This document shows, in pieces, positions 27,587 to 38,325 of a DNA stretch of 64,000 bases; the first letter of the stretch is position 1; every line of letters begins with the position of its first letter. Source of the DNA: Marinobacter antarcticus. GTDB taxonomy: Bacteria; Pseudomonadota; Gammaproteobacteria; Pseudomonadales; Oleiphilaceae. Below the pieces are notes generated by a model. That model made no database searches, was not told the origin of the DNA, and worked only from the letters and a program-made list of their open reading frames with translations. The stretch lies in the NCBI RefSeq assembly GCF_011049865.1, contig NZ_DRGY01000049.1, positions 19,684 to 83,683 on the forward strand, in the 5' to 3' direction. The position numbers were made by a program, and so were the translations under genes.

Positions 27587-28504
27587 ATGGCAATCGGCTA
27601 CTCCAAAAAAACGCTGAACCTGTTGGCAATGCTCGTGCTGGGCACCATTATGCCGGGATCTGGTATGGCCGGAAACTATGGCGCGGGAATCTCGAACAGT
27701 CAGTGGTATCTTGCAGAATCCGTTTTTGAATGTTCTCTGGTGCATGAGGTACCGGGTTACGGTCGGGCTGTTTTTCGTCGTCGGGCCGGAGAAGATCTGT
27801 CGTTCTTTCTTGAATCCGATTCTCGTCTTATGCGTCCCGGGCGAGGCACTCTGGTTGTCGAGGCACCTGCGTGGAGACCGGGTGTCGCGCCAAAGCCCGT
27901 GGGTGCGGTCGATGTGTCTGAAGGGCACCGGCAGGTATCTCTTGAGGCCCGTCAGGCGGTGATTATTGCGCAAAGCCTGCTGAACGGTATGCGCCCAACG
28001 GTTACTCGTGCCTCCTGGTACGATGGCAGCCCGGTTCGAGTGCAGGTTTCCAACGTTAATTTCAGTGGCCAGTACCAGCGTTACCGGTTGTGTACTGCGA
28101 ATCTTCTGCCGGTCAACATTGATCAGATCGGGCGTTCACGAGTGGCGTTTGCCAGCGGTAGCAAATCGCTGTCTGAGGCAGATATGGATCTGCTGGACGA
28201 TATCGTTGCCTATCTCATGGCCGATTCCACGGTTGAGCGAGTGTTTGTTGACGGGCATAGCGACAGCCTTGGAAGCCGAATTGATAACAGGGCATTGTCT
28301 GAGGAACGTGCCAACGTGGTGGCGGATTACCTGAAAGCCCGTGGAGTGGATCCCGACCTGATTACGGTGAGGGCTCACGGAGATCGATACCCGGTATCCA
28401 AACGACCGGCCGACAACCGTCGCACAACCATCCGATTGCAGCGCGAGGGCGAACGCCCCGGATTGCAGCAGGCCAATGGCTACGGCGGCGTGTCTGCTGG
28501 CTAA
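27587..28504 (+). CDS. motY: MotY-like OmpA-domain sodium-type flagellar stator protein
   Basis: N-terminal MotY-like region (YGAGISNSQWYLAESVFECSLVHEVPGYGRAVF) plus OmpA C-domain (VFVDGHSDSLGSRIDNRALSEERANVVADYLKARG). Confidence 0.82.
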   Translation: MAIGYSKKTLNLLAMLVLGTIMPGSGMAGNYGAGISNSQWYLAESVFECSLVHEVPGYGRAVFRRRAGEDLSFFLESDSRLMRPGRGTLVVEAPAWRPGVAPKPVGAVDVSEGHRQVSLEARQAVIIAQSLLNGMRPTVTRASWYDGSPVRVQVSNVNFSGQYQRYRLCTANLLPVNIDQIGRSRVAFASGSKSLSEADMDLLDDIVAYLMADSTVERVFVDGHSDSLGSRIDNRALSEERANVVADYLKARGVDPDLITVRAHGDRYPVSKRPADNRRTTIRLQREGERPGLQQANGYGGVSAG

Positions 28505-28540
28505 CATGACGGCCTGAGCGCGGGGTTTTTTATAACCAGA

Positions 28541-29467
28541 TCAATAAATCGAGCTCAGAACCTCCAGGTGGGTATTCACGCTCTGTGCCAGCGCCTTGAG
28601 GTTATAGCCACCTTCCAGCGTCGAAATGATCCGGTCGTTACTGTGTTCGCGCGCCACGTCAGCCGCCATTTCGGTTAGCCAACGATAATCCTCGGTTTCC
28701 AGATTCAGTTCCCCCATCGGGTCGAGACGATGGGCGTCAAACCCGGCTGAGATCAGCACAAGCTGGGGTTTGAATGCATTCAGACGCTTGACCCACTCCG
28801 CTTCGACCCGTTCACGGAACCCGGCCGCAGAGCAGCCCGCTTCAATGGGAATGTTCACGATGTTATCGGCCTGACGGTGCACGTGCGAGTGAGGATAAAA
28901 AGGATGCTGGAAGCTGGAGCACATCAGTATGCGCTCATCTCCGCTCACAATGTCCACCGTGCCATTGCCCTGATGCACATCAAAATCAATGATGGCGACT
29001 CGCTCAAGATGATGAAAGTTGAGCGCGCGCATAGCCGCAAGGGCGATGTTGTTGTAAAAACAGAACCCCATGGATTTGCTGCGCTCAGCATGATGGCCCG
29101 GGGGCCGCGCACAGATGAACGCGTTGGTAACCTGGCTGCTCATGACCATATCCACTGCCTGAATATTGGCACCGGCAGCCAGCTTCGCCGCCCGCAGTGT
29201 GTCGGGCATCATGGCGGTGTCGGGATCGGTGAACACCCGGCCACGGGTAGGCTGCATCATGTCGAGTTGTTGCAGATACCGCTCGGGATGCACGCTTAGA
29301 AGTTGATCGCGGGTGATCTCTTCGGGCCGCACCCAGTCAAGCTTTTCAGCAAGTCCGGTGTCGGCGATGTAACTGATGATGGCTGCCAGGCGGGCAGGGC
29401 TTTCCGGATGCTCCGGCCCCATGTCGTGTTTCATACAGTCATCATGGGAAAAAAATGCGGTGGTCAT
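28541..29467 (-). CDS. class II histone-deacetylase-family protein
   Basis: FICARPPGHHAERSKSMGFCFYNNIALAA, VAIIDFDVHQGNGT, LVLISAGFDAHRLDPMGELNLE. Confidence 0.93.
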   Translation of the reverse strand: MTTAFFSHDDCMKHDMGPEHPESPARLAAIISYIADTGLAEKLDWVRPEEITRDQLLSVHPERYLQQLDMMQPTRGRVFTDPDTAMMPDTLRAAKLAAGANIQAVDMVMSSQVTNAFICARPPGHHAERSKSMGFCFYNNIALAAMRALNFHHLERVAIIDFDVHQGNGTVDIVSGDERILMCSSFQHPFYPHSHVHRQADNIVNIPIEAGCSAAGFRERVEAEWVKRLNAFKPQLVLISAGFDAHRLDPMGELNLETEDYRWLTEMAADVAREHSNDRIISTLEGGYNLKALAQSVNTHLEVLSSIY

Positions 29468-29625
29468 AAGTCTCGAAACGCCCCGACTACGCTGGTATTT
29501 CTTTCAATCCTATCAGGGATATTCCCATGGTGCCGCGTTTCTTTGGTCCTACAGTGGTAATAGGCATTTCACATGGGCTCGTCTATGCCTAAGATAGAGC
29601 GAACACAGATTTAAGGAGGGTCAGC

Positions 29626-32370
29626 TTGAGCACCCGATACCTGGAAAGCCTGTTCAATCCGGCTTCTATAGCGGTGATAGGGGCGTCGGAGCGGTCCGAC
29701 AACCTTGGCGGTATGGTGCTGCGAAATCTGATGAGTGGCGGCTATTCGGGCCGGCTTCTGGTGGTCAACCAGAATGATTACGACAACGTGCATGGCGTGC
29801 CGTGTGTCAAAAAAGTCTCGAAAATGGCGTTTTCGCCCGATCTTGCGATTATCTGTACGCCACCGGATACGGTGTCCAAAACCATAAAGCGCCTTGGCGA
29901 AGCCGGGGTCCGTACCGCGATTGTGATGACAGGGGGTATGTCCCGCACCCACAGCAAAACCGGTCAGCCCCTGATGTATTCTGTGCGCGAAGCGGCCAGG
30001 GCGGCAGGCATCAGGGTGCTGGGCCCGAATACCATTGGCCTCATCGTTCCGGCAAGGAACCTGAACGCCACCTATGCGCACATGGGGGTTCTTCCGGGGC
30101 GCGTGGCGTTTGTGGGCCAGTCGGGCACCATCGCCAGCTCGGTCATTGACTGGGCCTTTGCCCGTGGGGTTGGTTTCTCATACTTCCTCACCCTGGGCGA
30201 CGGTATGGACATAGATCACGACGATCTGATTGATTACCTCGCCCAGGACACCCAGACCCGCGCCATTCTCATGCACATCGAACACATTCCAAACCCCCGG
30301 CGTTTCATGTCCGCTGTGCGAGTGGCATCCAGAACCAAACCCGTGATTGTTGTGAAATCCGGCCGAGTGCCGGAATCCGAGTGGTTAACCCATGTGTTGC
30401 CGGATGGCATTATGCGCAGTGATCCCATTTACGATGCCATGCTGCAGCGTGCGGGTGTGCTGCGAGTTGACGGGCTTGGGCAGATGTTTGACGCGCTCGA
30501 AACGCTCACCCGCATGCGCCCGCTGCGCAGAGAATCCCTTGCGATTATGGCGAACGGGGTGGGCCCCGGGGTGCTGGCGGTTGATCGGTTGGCCGATCTG
30601 GGCGGTGAATTGGCCAGCCTGTCTGAACCCAGCATTGCGGCCCTGGCGGAGTTATTGCCTCCTTACTGGCGGCGCAAAAACCCCATCGATCTCAATTACG
30701 ATGCCTCCCCGGCGTTGTATGGAAAAGCGATCAAGATTCTGGCCAAGGATCCCAAAATAGCCAATGTTCTTGTGATGTACGCGCCCAGCCTGACGGAAGA
30801 CAGCCTGCAGATTGCCGACGCCGTTGTGCAGGCTGCGAAAGGCACGCGGCTGAATATCTTCACCTGCTGGCTTGGCCAGAGCACGGTGATGGAAGCCCGG
30901 GACGAGTTTTATCGTGCCGGCCTGCCATCCTTTTTTAATCCGGAGAAAGCGGTTGTCGCCTTTATGCAGCATGTGCGGCATCAGCGTGTTCAGCGCCTGC
31001 TCACGGAGACGCCTGAATCCTTTACCGATCACTTTGCAGACCACACCAAAATCCGGCGCGTTGTGGTGAATGCGCTTCGCTCGAATCGCACCCATTTGTC
31101 GAGCCAGGAAGCTCGGGAGGTTGTGCGCGATTACGGCATCAACACCATTGAAACCGTCTATTGTGACGATGTAGAGGAAGTTCTCGAGGCGTTTTCCATA
31201 GAGCGCCGGCCGGTAGACGTGACAATTATACACGAGGAGGCTTGCCACCCATTCGCAACGCTCACTGTTTCCCAGCGCCGCTACAAGGGCGCGGTGCAGA
31301 AACTTAGCAGTGAAGCAGCGATTATTGAGACCTGTCGGTTTTTGATGGATGAATATCAGAAACATTTTCCCGACAGTGGGTTTCTTGGCTTTGCCATGCA
31401 GCGGTCTTATCAGCACGTAGGAGGCATTGAATTCAGCGTAGGTATCACACGAGACGCCCAGTTCGGGCCTTTAGTGGTCTGTGGAGCCTCGGGTGCTCAT
31501 ATTAACGTGATGACGGATCGGCAGATTGCACTGCCACCATTGAACATGGTTCTTGCCCGCGAACTGCTGCGTCGCACTTATATGTACAAGCTGCTCAAAG
31601 AACACAGCCTGAGGCCTGAATCGGATATCCGGGCGGTCTCCGAAACGCTGGTGACGCTGTCCCAGATTGTGATTGATATCCCCGAGATCCGCGGGTTGGA
31701 AATTTCACCGCTGTTATTCAACGAGCAAGGTGCGGTTGCCGTTAACATTGCGATCAATCTGTCTGAAACCCCCGGTCGGCCAATTATTCAGCCTTATCCG
31801 AGAGAGCTTGAGGAGTGGCTGATGCTGCCCAAGTCGGGGCGCAGGGTGGTTATCCGCCCGGCGTTAGCAGAAGACGAACCATCGCATCGGGTGTTCCATG
31901 AGCTGCAGTCTCCGGAATCCATTCGCTACCGGTTCTTCCAGTATCGCAAACATTTTTCCCGGGAAGACGTCGCGCAAATGGTACAGATCGACTACGACCG
32001 GGAAATGGTGTTTATTGCCAATGCGCCGAAAGAGAACGGTGAAGGGGACGAAACGCTCGGTACTGTCAGAACCTGGACAGACGCAGACAATCTGCAGTGT
32101 GAATTCGCAGTGATGGTGCACGACAAAATGAAAGGTGAGGGCCTGGGCGTTGCCTTGATGCAGAAGATGATCGATTACTGCCGCGCTAGAGGTACGGTAG
32201 AAATGGTCGGCGACGTACTGGCCGATAATCGCCCGATGCTGCAGTTGGCCGAGCACATGGGCTTTGAGATCAAGTACAACCTTGAGGAAGAAGTGATGGA
32301 TCTGCGGCTGGTGCTGAACGAGCCGGACAAGGACTGGCAGAAAGAGCGATTGGGCGCGAGCACCCACTGA
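29626..32370 (+). CDS. acyl-CoA synthetase (NDP-forming)-like / GNAT fusion, protein lysine acetyltransferase (Pat/PatZ-type)
   Basis: N-terminal CoA-binding domain (NPASIAVIGASERSDNLGGMVLRNL), ATP-grasp-like region, and C-terminal GNAT (MVHDKMKGEGLGVALMQKMIDYCRARG). Confidence 0.9.
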   Translation: MSTRYLESLFNPASIAVIGASERSDNLGGMVLRNLMSGGYSGRLLVVNQNDYDNVHGVPCVKKVSKMAFSPDLAIICTPPDTVSKTIKRLGEAGVRTAIVMTGGMSRTHSKTGQPLMYSVREAARAAGIRVLGPNTIGLIVPARNLNATYAHMGVLPGRVAFVGQSGTIASSVIDWAFARGVGFSYFLTLGDGMDIDHDDLIDYLAQDTQTRAILMHIEHIPNPRRFMSAVRVASRTKPVIVVKSGRVPESEWLTHVLPDGIMRSDPIYDAMLQRAGVLRVDGLGQMFDALETLTRMRPLRRESLAIMANGVGPGVLAVDRLADLGGELASLSEPSIAALAELLPPYWRRKNPIDLNYDASPALYGKAIKILAKDPKIANVLVMYAPSLTEDSLQIADAVVQAAKGTRLNIFTCWLGQSTVMEARDEFYRAGLPSFFNPEKAVVAFMQHVRHQRVQRLLTETPESFTDHFADHTKIRRVVVNALRSNRTHLSSQEAREVVRDYGINTIETVYCDDVEEVLEAFSIERRPVDVTIIHEEACHPFATLTVSQRRYKGAVQKLSSEAAIIETCRFLMDEYQKHFPDSGFLGFAMQRSYQHVGGIEFSVGITRDAQFGPLVVCGASGAHINVMTDRQIALPPLNMVLARELLRRTYMYKLLKEHSLRPESDIRAVSETLVTLSQIVIDIPEIRGLEISPLLFNEQGAVAVNIAINLSETPGRPIIQPYPRELEEWLMLPKSGRRVVIRPALAEDEPSHRVFHELQSPESIRYRFFQYRKHFSREDVAQMVQIDYDREMVFIANAPKENGEGDETLGTVRTWTDADNLQCEFAVMVHDKMKGEGLGVALMQKMIDYCRARGTVEMVGDVLADNRPMLQLAEHMGFEIKYNLEEEVMDLRLVLNEPDKDWQKERLGASTH

Positions 32371-32416
32371 GGCGTTTGTGTAAAAGGCCCCAGTGGGTGC
32401 TCATTCCCACAAATGG

Positions 32417-33343
32417 CTAAGCTTCGACGATGGCCGAGCGATCTTCACCGCCCATGGCTTCCAGCAACCCGGGAATCAGCTTCGATAATTCCAGGGTCAT
32501 CAGCGTGAAGGCGGCATCAAACTTTGCAACCGCATCGTCCACATCCACGTCGTCGAGTTGGTCCTGAAGCGTTTCGCTAAATTTCAGTCGGCGGATGCCC
32601 ATTTCCTCATCCAGAACAAAAGACACGTTGTCGTCCCAGGTCAGGGCCAGCTTGGTGACTTCCATTCCCGCGTCCAGATGGTTACGAATTTCGTCCGCTT
32701 TCAAGTTCAGACCTTTGCAACGAACAACGCCGCCGTCTTCCGAAGGGTCTTTCAGCTCACATTCATCGCCTAGCACCACGGTGCCGGGCAGGTCGATGGT
32801 TTCGTTCAACCAACCCGTGAAAGTGAAGATCGGAGACTGTTCCAGAACCGGCGGGCGTACGGGCAGAGAACCCAGGCTTTTGCGCAGAGTTGAGGCCAGG
32901 TCTTCTGCTTGTTTTGCGGAGCCGGCATCGACAACCAGTACGCCATCCTGCGGTGCCAGGTACGCAAAACAGCGGCGGTTTCTTGAAAAGGCCTGGGGCA
33001 GCATTTCCAACATCACCTGTTCTTTGATTTCGTCTTTTTCCTTACGCCGAACTTTACGGCCCTGTTCGATTTCTATGGCCTCGGCTTTGTCTTCAACCGC
33101 ATCTTTGATGACGGGTCCCGGCAGAATTTTTTCTTCCTTGCGCAGGGCGATCAGGTGATAACCATTGGCACTGTGAACCAGTTGCTCACCGTGTTTGCCA
33201 AGGGGCGGTACCCAGCCTTGGCGAGCGGTTTCCTGTGGGCCGCAGGGCTTGAATGCATCGCCGCCGAGCTTTTCTTCCAGCTCTTCAGCAGAGATATCAA
33301 ACGGTTTGGTAAAACGGAAAACGCGGGCATTGCGAAACCACAT
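32417..33343 (-). CDS. rdgC: recombination-associated protein RdgC
   Basis: MWFRNARVFRFTKPFDISAEELEEKLGGDAFKPCGPQETARQGWVPPLG. Start corrected inside the longer ORF. Confidence 0.95.
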   Translation of the reverse strand: MWFRNARVFRFTKPFDISAEELEEKLGGDAFKPCGPQETARQGWVPPLGKHGEQLVHSANGYHLIALRKEEKILPGPVIKDAVEDKAEAIEIEQGRKVRRKEKDEIKEQVMLEMLPQAFSRNRRCFAYLAPQDGVLVVDAGSAKQAEDLASTLRKSLGSLPVRPPVLEQSPIFTFTGWLNETIDLPGTVVLGDECELKDPSEDGGVVRCKGLNLKADEIRNHLDAGMEVTKLALTWDDNVSFVLDEEMGIRRLKFSETLQDQLDDVDVDDAVAKFDAAFTLMTLELSKLIPGLLEAMGGEDRSAIVEA

Positions 33344-33362
33344 CAGGTTGGATCCTTGTCTT

Positions 33363-33581
33363 TCATATTTGCATGATCTCCACGAGCACTGTTTTAACGA
33401 TAAAACCGACGACGCCGGCCCCAAGCACCGTAAACAGCGCGAGAGTGCCAAACTTTCCGGCTTTTGATTTTTTTGCCAGATCCCAGACGATAAACCCCAT
33501 CCAGCCAATAAGGCCGGTCAGAAGCACCAGCATGGCGATCTGGGAAAATACGGCTTCAGTCATGATTTGCTCCGAACTCAA
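33363..33581 (-). CDS. small integral membrane protein (DUF2788-like)
   Basis: 72 aa ORF with two TM segments, upstream of rdgC on the same strand. Confidence 0.55.
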   Translation of the reverse strand: MSSEQIMTEAVFSQIAMLVLLTGLIGWMGFIVWDLAKKSKAGKFGTLALFTVLGAGVVGFIVKTVLVEIMQI

Positions 33582-33587
33582 TCCGGA

Positions 33588-34358
33588 TTACTGTTCATCC
33601 CGCAGGAAAACCCAGTTGTTGGCGTCGGACTGGTCTTCGCTGAAATAATAGCCATCAAGGTCAAAACCCTTGAGCTTGTTCGCATCGGTAATACGATTCA
33701 GGACGGCGTAGCGGCACATCAGGCCGCGGGCTTTCTTGGCGTAGAAGCTGATTATTTTGTACTGGCCATTCTTCCAGTCCTTGAATTGGGGGGTGATCAG
33801 TCTGCCTTCAAGGTCTTTCTGCTTCAAGCTTTTGAAGTATTCGTTCGAGGCCAGATTTACCAGCACTTCATCGTCGTTCTTCAACAGCTGGTTTATTGCC
33901 TGGGTGAGGCGAGCGCCCCAGAACGCGTACAAATCTTTGCCGCGCTTGTTTTCAAGCTTTGTGCCCATCTCCAGCCGATACGGCTGCATCAGGTCGAGAG
34001 GTTTGAGAATGCCGTACAGCCCGGACAACATGCGCAGATGCTTCTGGGCGAAACTGAAATCCTGTTCACTGAAGCTTTCCGCATCCAGCCCTGTGTAAAC
34101 ATCGCCCTTGAACGCAAGAACCGCCTGGCGGGCATTCTTTGAGGAGAAGGGCGTATGCCAGCTTTGGAAACGCTCGGCGTTCAACTGGCCCAGTTTGTCG
34201 CTGATGCTCATCAGGTTGCTGACCTGGTGAGGTTCCAGTTCCTTGAGCTGGTCAATCAGCTCGCAGGCGTCTTCCAGAAAGTCCGGTTTGGTAAAGGTTT
34301 CCGTTGCCAGCGGGCTCTCATAATCGAGGGTTTTAGCGGGAGAGATAACCATCAACAT
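33588..34358 (-). CDS. yaaA: peroxide stress protein YaaA
   Basis: [31 protein letters not shown]..., [29 protein letters not shown]. Confidence 0.95.
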   Translation of the reverse strand: MLMVISPAKTLDYESPLATETFTKPDFLEDACELIDQLKELEPHQVSNLMSISDKLGQLNAERFQSWHTPFSSKNARQAVLAFKGDVYTGLDAESFSEQDFSFAQKHLRMLSGLYGILKPLDLMQPYRLEMGTKLENKRGKDLYAFWGARLTQAINQLLKNDDEVLVNLASNEYFKSLKQKDLEGRLITPQFKDWKNGQYKIISFYAKKARGLMCRYAVLNRITDANKLKGFDLDGYYFSEDQSDANNWVFLRDEQ

Positions 34359-34371
34359 GTCAGATAATTCC

Positions 34372-34605
34372 TCATTGCAGAAACGTAAGTAACTGATCCC
34401 GGTTAAATGGCCAGTCAAGTTCATGCCCGGTGTCGGTCCGCCGGAGCACGGGGATTCGAGTGCCGTAACGCTGCACCAGATGTTCTGATTGCGCGATATC
34501 CACCACGTCCACGGGAATGGGCACGGGCATAGGCGTACTCACCAACAGGGCTTCTGCCAGCTCACACAAATGACATTGGGTCGTGGTGTAAAAAAGCAGC
34601 TCCAT
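34372..34605 (-). CDS. glutaredoxin-family protein
   Basis: [21 protein letters not shown] (CxxC), [12 protein letters not shown]. Confidence 0.85.
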   Translation of the reverse strand: MELLFYTTTQCHLCELAEALLVSTPMPVPIPVDVVDIAQSEHLVQRYGTRIPVLRRTDTGHELDWPFNRDQLLTFLQ

Positions 34606-35354
34606 TATGTTGCTTGGGCGTTTACTTGTTGGCCGCTTACGCCTTTGCTGTCACTGCCCATCAGGTACAGGTAAACCGGCATCAGCTCTTCGGGTGTCGG
34701 ATTTTTTTGAGGGTTTTCTGCCGGGTAGGCGTGGGCGCGCATACTGGTTCGGGTTGCGCCGGGATTCAGGCAGTTCACTCGCACGTTATTGCGTTCGTCG
34801 TCCAGCTCATCGGCCAGAAGCTGGCTCAAGCCTTCGACTGCAAACTTGGATACCGCATAAGCACCCCAATAGGCCTTGGCCCGACGGCCAACACCGGACG
34901 ACGTAAAAATAACCGACGCGGCATCTGACTTGCGCAGCAGGGGAATCATTGCCCGGCTCAGCAGGAACGGCGCTGTCGCATTCACGTGCATGACCTTGTT
35001 CCAGGTTTCCGGATCGTACATTTCCACAGGGCTGCGATCACCAAGAATGCCGGCGTTGTGCAACAATCCGTCGAGCTTCCCAAAGTTGTCTTCAAGGGTC
35101 ATGGCCAGTTCTTCATAGTCTTTTACGGCCGCGCCTTCAAAATTCATCGGTACAATGGCCGGCTTAGGGTAACCGGCGGCTTCGATTTCATCGTAAATCG
35201 ACTCCAGCTTGCTCACCGTGCGTCCCATAAGAACGACCGTAGCCCCGTGAGCCGCGTAGGTTTTTGCCGCTGTGCGGCCAATTCCGCTGCCAGCCCCGGT
35301 TACGATTATGATTCGATCTTTCAAAAGGTCAGCGGGTGCCTGGTAATCTTGCAT
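34605..35354 (-). CDS. yciK: YciK-family SDR oxidoreductase
   Basis: IIIVTGAGSGIGRTAAKTYAAHGATVVLMGRT. Conserved neighbour of the phosphatase and ubiG. Confidence 0.88.
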   Translation of the reverse strand: MQDYQAPADLLKDRIIIVTGAGSGIGRTAAKTYAAHGATVVLMGRTVSKLESIYDEIEAAGYPKPAIVPMNFEGAAVKDYEELAMTLEDNFGKLDGLLHNAGILGDRSPVEMYDPETWNKVMHVNATAPFLLSRAMIPLLRKSDAASVIFTSSGVGRRAKAYWGAYAVSKFAVEGLSQLLADELDDERNNVRVNCLNPGATRTSMRAHAYPAENPQKNPTPEELMPVYLYLMGSDSKGVSGQQVNAQAT

Positions 35355-35429
35355 AACCTGTCTCCGTATCAGGCCGGGGGATTTTTAGGGTGCGTCAACG
35401 TGCGTTAAAACGGGTCAGTATCCGAATCA

Positions 35430-36104
35430 TTATAACAGCTTTGCGAGATCGTTTACGGTGTCAGCGATGATATCCGCTCGCCATAGATCAACGGTTTCAG
35501 GCTCCTCAATGTAGCCATAACGCACGGCAATCGTTTTCATGCGGGCATTGCGGCCAGCTTCAATATCCCGTTCGTGGTCGCCTACGTACACGGCTTGGGC
35601 CGGGTCTGCACCGATCTGCTCGCAGGCAAGAAAGAGCGCGTCCGGAGCCGGCTTTCGGTGAGTGACGTGATCCGGGCAGACCAGCGAGGCGCAGCGCGTA
35701 TCCAGGCCAAGCGCTTTAACCAAAGGTGCGGCAAAACGGAGCGGTTTGTTGGTAACAATACCCCAGGGAATTCCCCGGTGTTCCAGCGACCGGAGCAGCG
35801 CGTCCATGCCCTCAAACAGACGGGTTTCAACGGCAATGCCTGCCTCGTACAAATCCAGAAAAGCGCCGTGTTTTTCGAGGTAATCCGGATCTTCTGGCTC
35901 GAGCCCGAAACCCACTCTGACCATCGCACGGGCACCATTGGAAACAGAGCGGCGTATGTGGTCCGCCGGCAGCGCGGGGAGCCCGTGCTGCCGGCGCAGG
36001 TCGTTAAGGCAACGGATAAAATCCGGTGCTGTGTCGATCAACGTGCCATCGAGATCGAACAGAACGATTGAGGGGTGATCAGTTTTCACGAATATCCCGT
36101 GCAT
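35430..36104 (-). CDS. HAD-IA phosphatase (phosphoglycolate phosphatase/MupP-like)
   Basis: [42 protein letters not shown]. Gene order ubiG-HAD-yciK as in Pseudomonas mupP loci. Confidence 0.85.
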   Translation of the reverse strand: MHGIFVKTDHPSIVLFDLDGTLIDTAPDFIRCLNDLRRQHGLPALPADHIRRSVSNGARAMVRVGFGLEPEDPDYLEKHGAFLDLYEAGIAVETRLFEGMDALLRSLEHRGIPWGIVTNKPLRFAAPLVKALGLDTRCASLVCPDHVTHRKPAPDALFLACEQIGADPAQAVYVGDHERDIEAGRNARMKTIAVRYGYIEEPETVDLWRADIIADTVNDLAKLL

Positions 36105-36795
36105 GCATCAGGTAGTTTACATCCACGTCCCGGCCCAGCTTGTAAGAGCGGGTAATGGGGTTGTAGGTCATGCCGGTCAGTTCACGCACGTCCAGCCCCG
36201 CGTGGCGCAGGTAATCAGACATTTCGGACGGACGGATAAATTTCTTCCATTCGTGCGTGCCCTTGGGGAGCATGTTCAGAACGTATTCAGCCCCGACAAT
36301 GGCAAACAGGAACGATTTCGGGTTGCGATTGATGGTAGACACAAACAGGTGCCCGCCGGGTTTAAGCAAAGCAGAGCAGGCTTTGATAACAGACGAAGGA
36401 TCTGGCACATGTTCCAGCATTTCGAGGCAGGTAACCGCGTCATACTGGCCTGCCTGTTCAGGATCACTGGCCAATTCTTCAACGGTAATTTGTTGATAGT
36501 CCACCTTGATCGCGCTTTCCAGGCCGTGCAATCGAGCAACTGCCAAGGGGGCTTCACCCATATCAATACCGGTCACATGAGCACCCCGCAGTGCCATACC
36601 TTCTGACAGCAAACCGCCGCCACAGCCTATGTCTGCAACCCGCTTGCCAGCGAGCGATACGCGTTCGTCAATATAGTTCAGGCGCAGCGGGTTAATATCG
36701 TGCAGCGGTTTAAATTCGCTGGTGGGGTCCCACCAACGGCTCGCCAGGGCTTCAAACTTGGCAATTTCGCTACGGTCAACGTTCTGGTTTGTCAT
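36079..36795 (-). CDS. ubiG: bifunctional ubiquinone O-methyltransferase UbiG
   Basis: [57 protein letters not shown]. Confidence 0.96.
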   Translation of the reverse strand: MTNQNVDRSEIAKFEALASRWWDPTSEFKPLHDINPLRLNYIDERVSLAGKRVADIGCGGGLLSEGMALRGAHVTGIDMGEAPLAVARLHGLESAIKVDYQQITVEELASDPEQAGQYDAVTCLEMLEHVPDPSSVIKACSALLKPGGHLFVSTINRNPKSFLFAIVGAEYVLNMLPKGTHEWKKFIRPSEMSDYLRHAGLDVRELTGMTYNPITRSYKLGRDVDVNYLMHARDIREN

Positions 36796-36830
36796 GTTAC
36801 GTTCTGCCTGATGAATCTGTCGGAATTCGG

Positions 36831-38186
36831 TTAGTCAGCTTGTTGCTGGCGAATTTTCCTGGCCCAGCCTTCAACGCGAAGCATAAGATCGGGTACGTCT
36901 ATGCGCGTCAGTTTGCCATCCTGTACTTGAGGTACGCCGTTAATCCAGCTATGGGTTACCGCGCGGCCGTGGTTGCTGTAAACAAGGTGGGAAGCAGGGT
37001 CGTAAACTGGCTGAGTAAACGGATCGCTAAGATCGATGGCAATAATGTCGGCCAGCTTGCCTGCCACCAGCGAGCCCAGCTCGTGGTCCCGGCCTAACGC
37101 TTTGGCGCCATTGAGCGTTGCCACTTGAAGTGCCTCATGGGCACTGAGCGCTGCGGCATCGTTGGCAACAACTTTCGCAACCATGGCGGCGGTTCGAATT
37201 TCGCCAAACAGATCCAGATCGTTATTGCTGGCGGCGCCGTCCGTGCCTATTGCCAGGTTAATACCGCTCTTCATAAGTTTATGGGCGGGGCAGAGGCCGC
37301 TGGCGAGCTTGAGGTTGGATTCAGGACAGTGAACGACGTGTGCACCTGTATTTGCAAGCAGGGCAATGTCGGAGTCGCTGATCTGGGTCATGTGAACACA
37401 CTGGGTTTTTTCCCCTAGAACCCCGAGTTCCGCGAGCCGCTCGATAGGGCGCTTGCCCTGTTTTTCGAGGCCGTCTGTAACTTCGAATTCTGTTTCATGC
37501 AGATGAATCTGGATGCGGGCCCCGGTTTTCCGGGAGAGCGCGACCGCTTTGGTCAGCGGGCCGTCAGATACGGTGTAGGGTGCATGAGGTCCGATTGCCG
37601 GCATGATATAGCTGTCATTTTTCCAGCTATTGATCAGTGCCTCACCCTTGCTCAGATACTCGTCTGGCCCGGCGCCCCAAACCGTGGGAAAATCCAGCAG
37701 CGGGAAGCAAACTTGCGCGCGCATGCCGGCATCGTGGGCCATCTGGGCCACAATCTCGGGGAAAAAGTACATGTCTGAAAAGGTTGTTGTGCCTGTTTTC
37801 AGCATTTCTGCCATGGCCAGCTGTGTTCCATCTGCAATAAATTGCTCACTGATAAACCGGCCTTCGGCGGGCCAGATATGGTCGTTCAGCCAGGTCATTA
37901 GAGGCAGATCATCCGCCATGCCACGAAACAGTGACATGGCCGCATGGCCGTGCAGGTTGATCAACCCGGGCATCACCACGTGGTGAGCCAGTTCAATGGT
38001 CTCCCGAGTGCGGAATTGGTGATCCGCCTCCGCCATGGGTAGCACGGCTACAATCCGGGTGCCTTGGATGATAACCGCCTGATGTTCCAGCACGATTCCG
38101 TGGGGTTCAATCGGAATCAGCCAGCGGGCGTTGATGCGAATATCGGCTGCGGTGATGGTATCTGCGGTAATGGTATCTGCGGTCAT
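36831..38186 (-). CDS. TRZ/ATZ-family amidohydrolase (5'-methylthioadenosine / S-adenosylhomocysteine deaminase-like)
   Basis: [70 protein letters not shown]. Adjacent to mtnA. Confidence 0.9.
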   Translation of the reverse strand: MTADTITADTITAADIRINARWLIPIEPHGIVLEHQAVIIQGTRIVAVLPMAEADHQFRTRETIELAHHVVMPGLINLHGHAAMSLFRGMADDLPLMTWLNDHIWPAEGRFISEQFIADGTQLAMAEMLKTGTTTFSDMYFFPEIVAQMAHDAGMRAQVCFPLLDFPTVWGAGPDEYLSKGEALINSWKNDSYIMPAIGPHAPYTVSDGPLTKAVALSRKTGARIQIHLHETEFEVTDGLEKQGKRPIERLAELGVLGEKTQCVHMTQISDSDIALLANTGAHVVHCPESNLKLASGLCPAHKLMKSGINLAIGTDGAASNNDLDLFGEIRTAAMVAKVVANDAAALSAHEALQVATLNGAKALGRDHELGSLVAGKLADIIAIDLSDPFTQPVYDPASHLVYSNHGRAVTHSWINGVPQVQDGKLTRIDVPDLMLRVEGWARKIRQQQAD

Positions 38187-38325
38187 TAACCCTGCCTTGC
38201 AGCGTCGGCCACGAATGAAATCGAGCACGAACAAACGTGCACAAGAGCGCCGAACAGTAAAATGTAGACCGGAAGTATAACCGTTATACTGACCGTTTTC
38301 AGCGTTATGCAACGAGAGCCACGCT

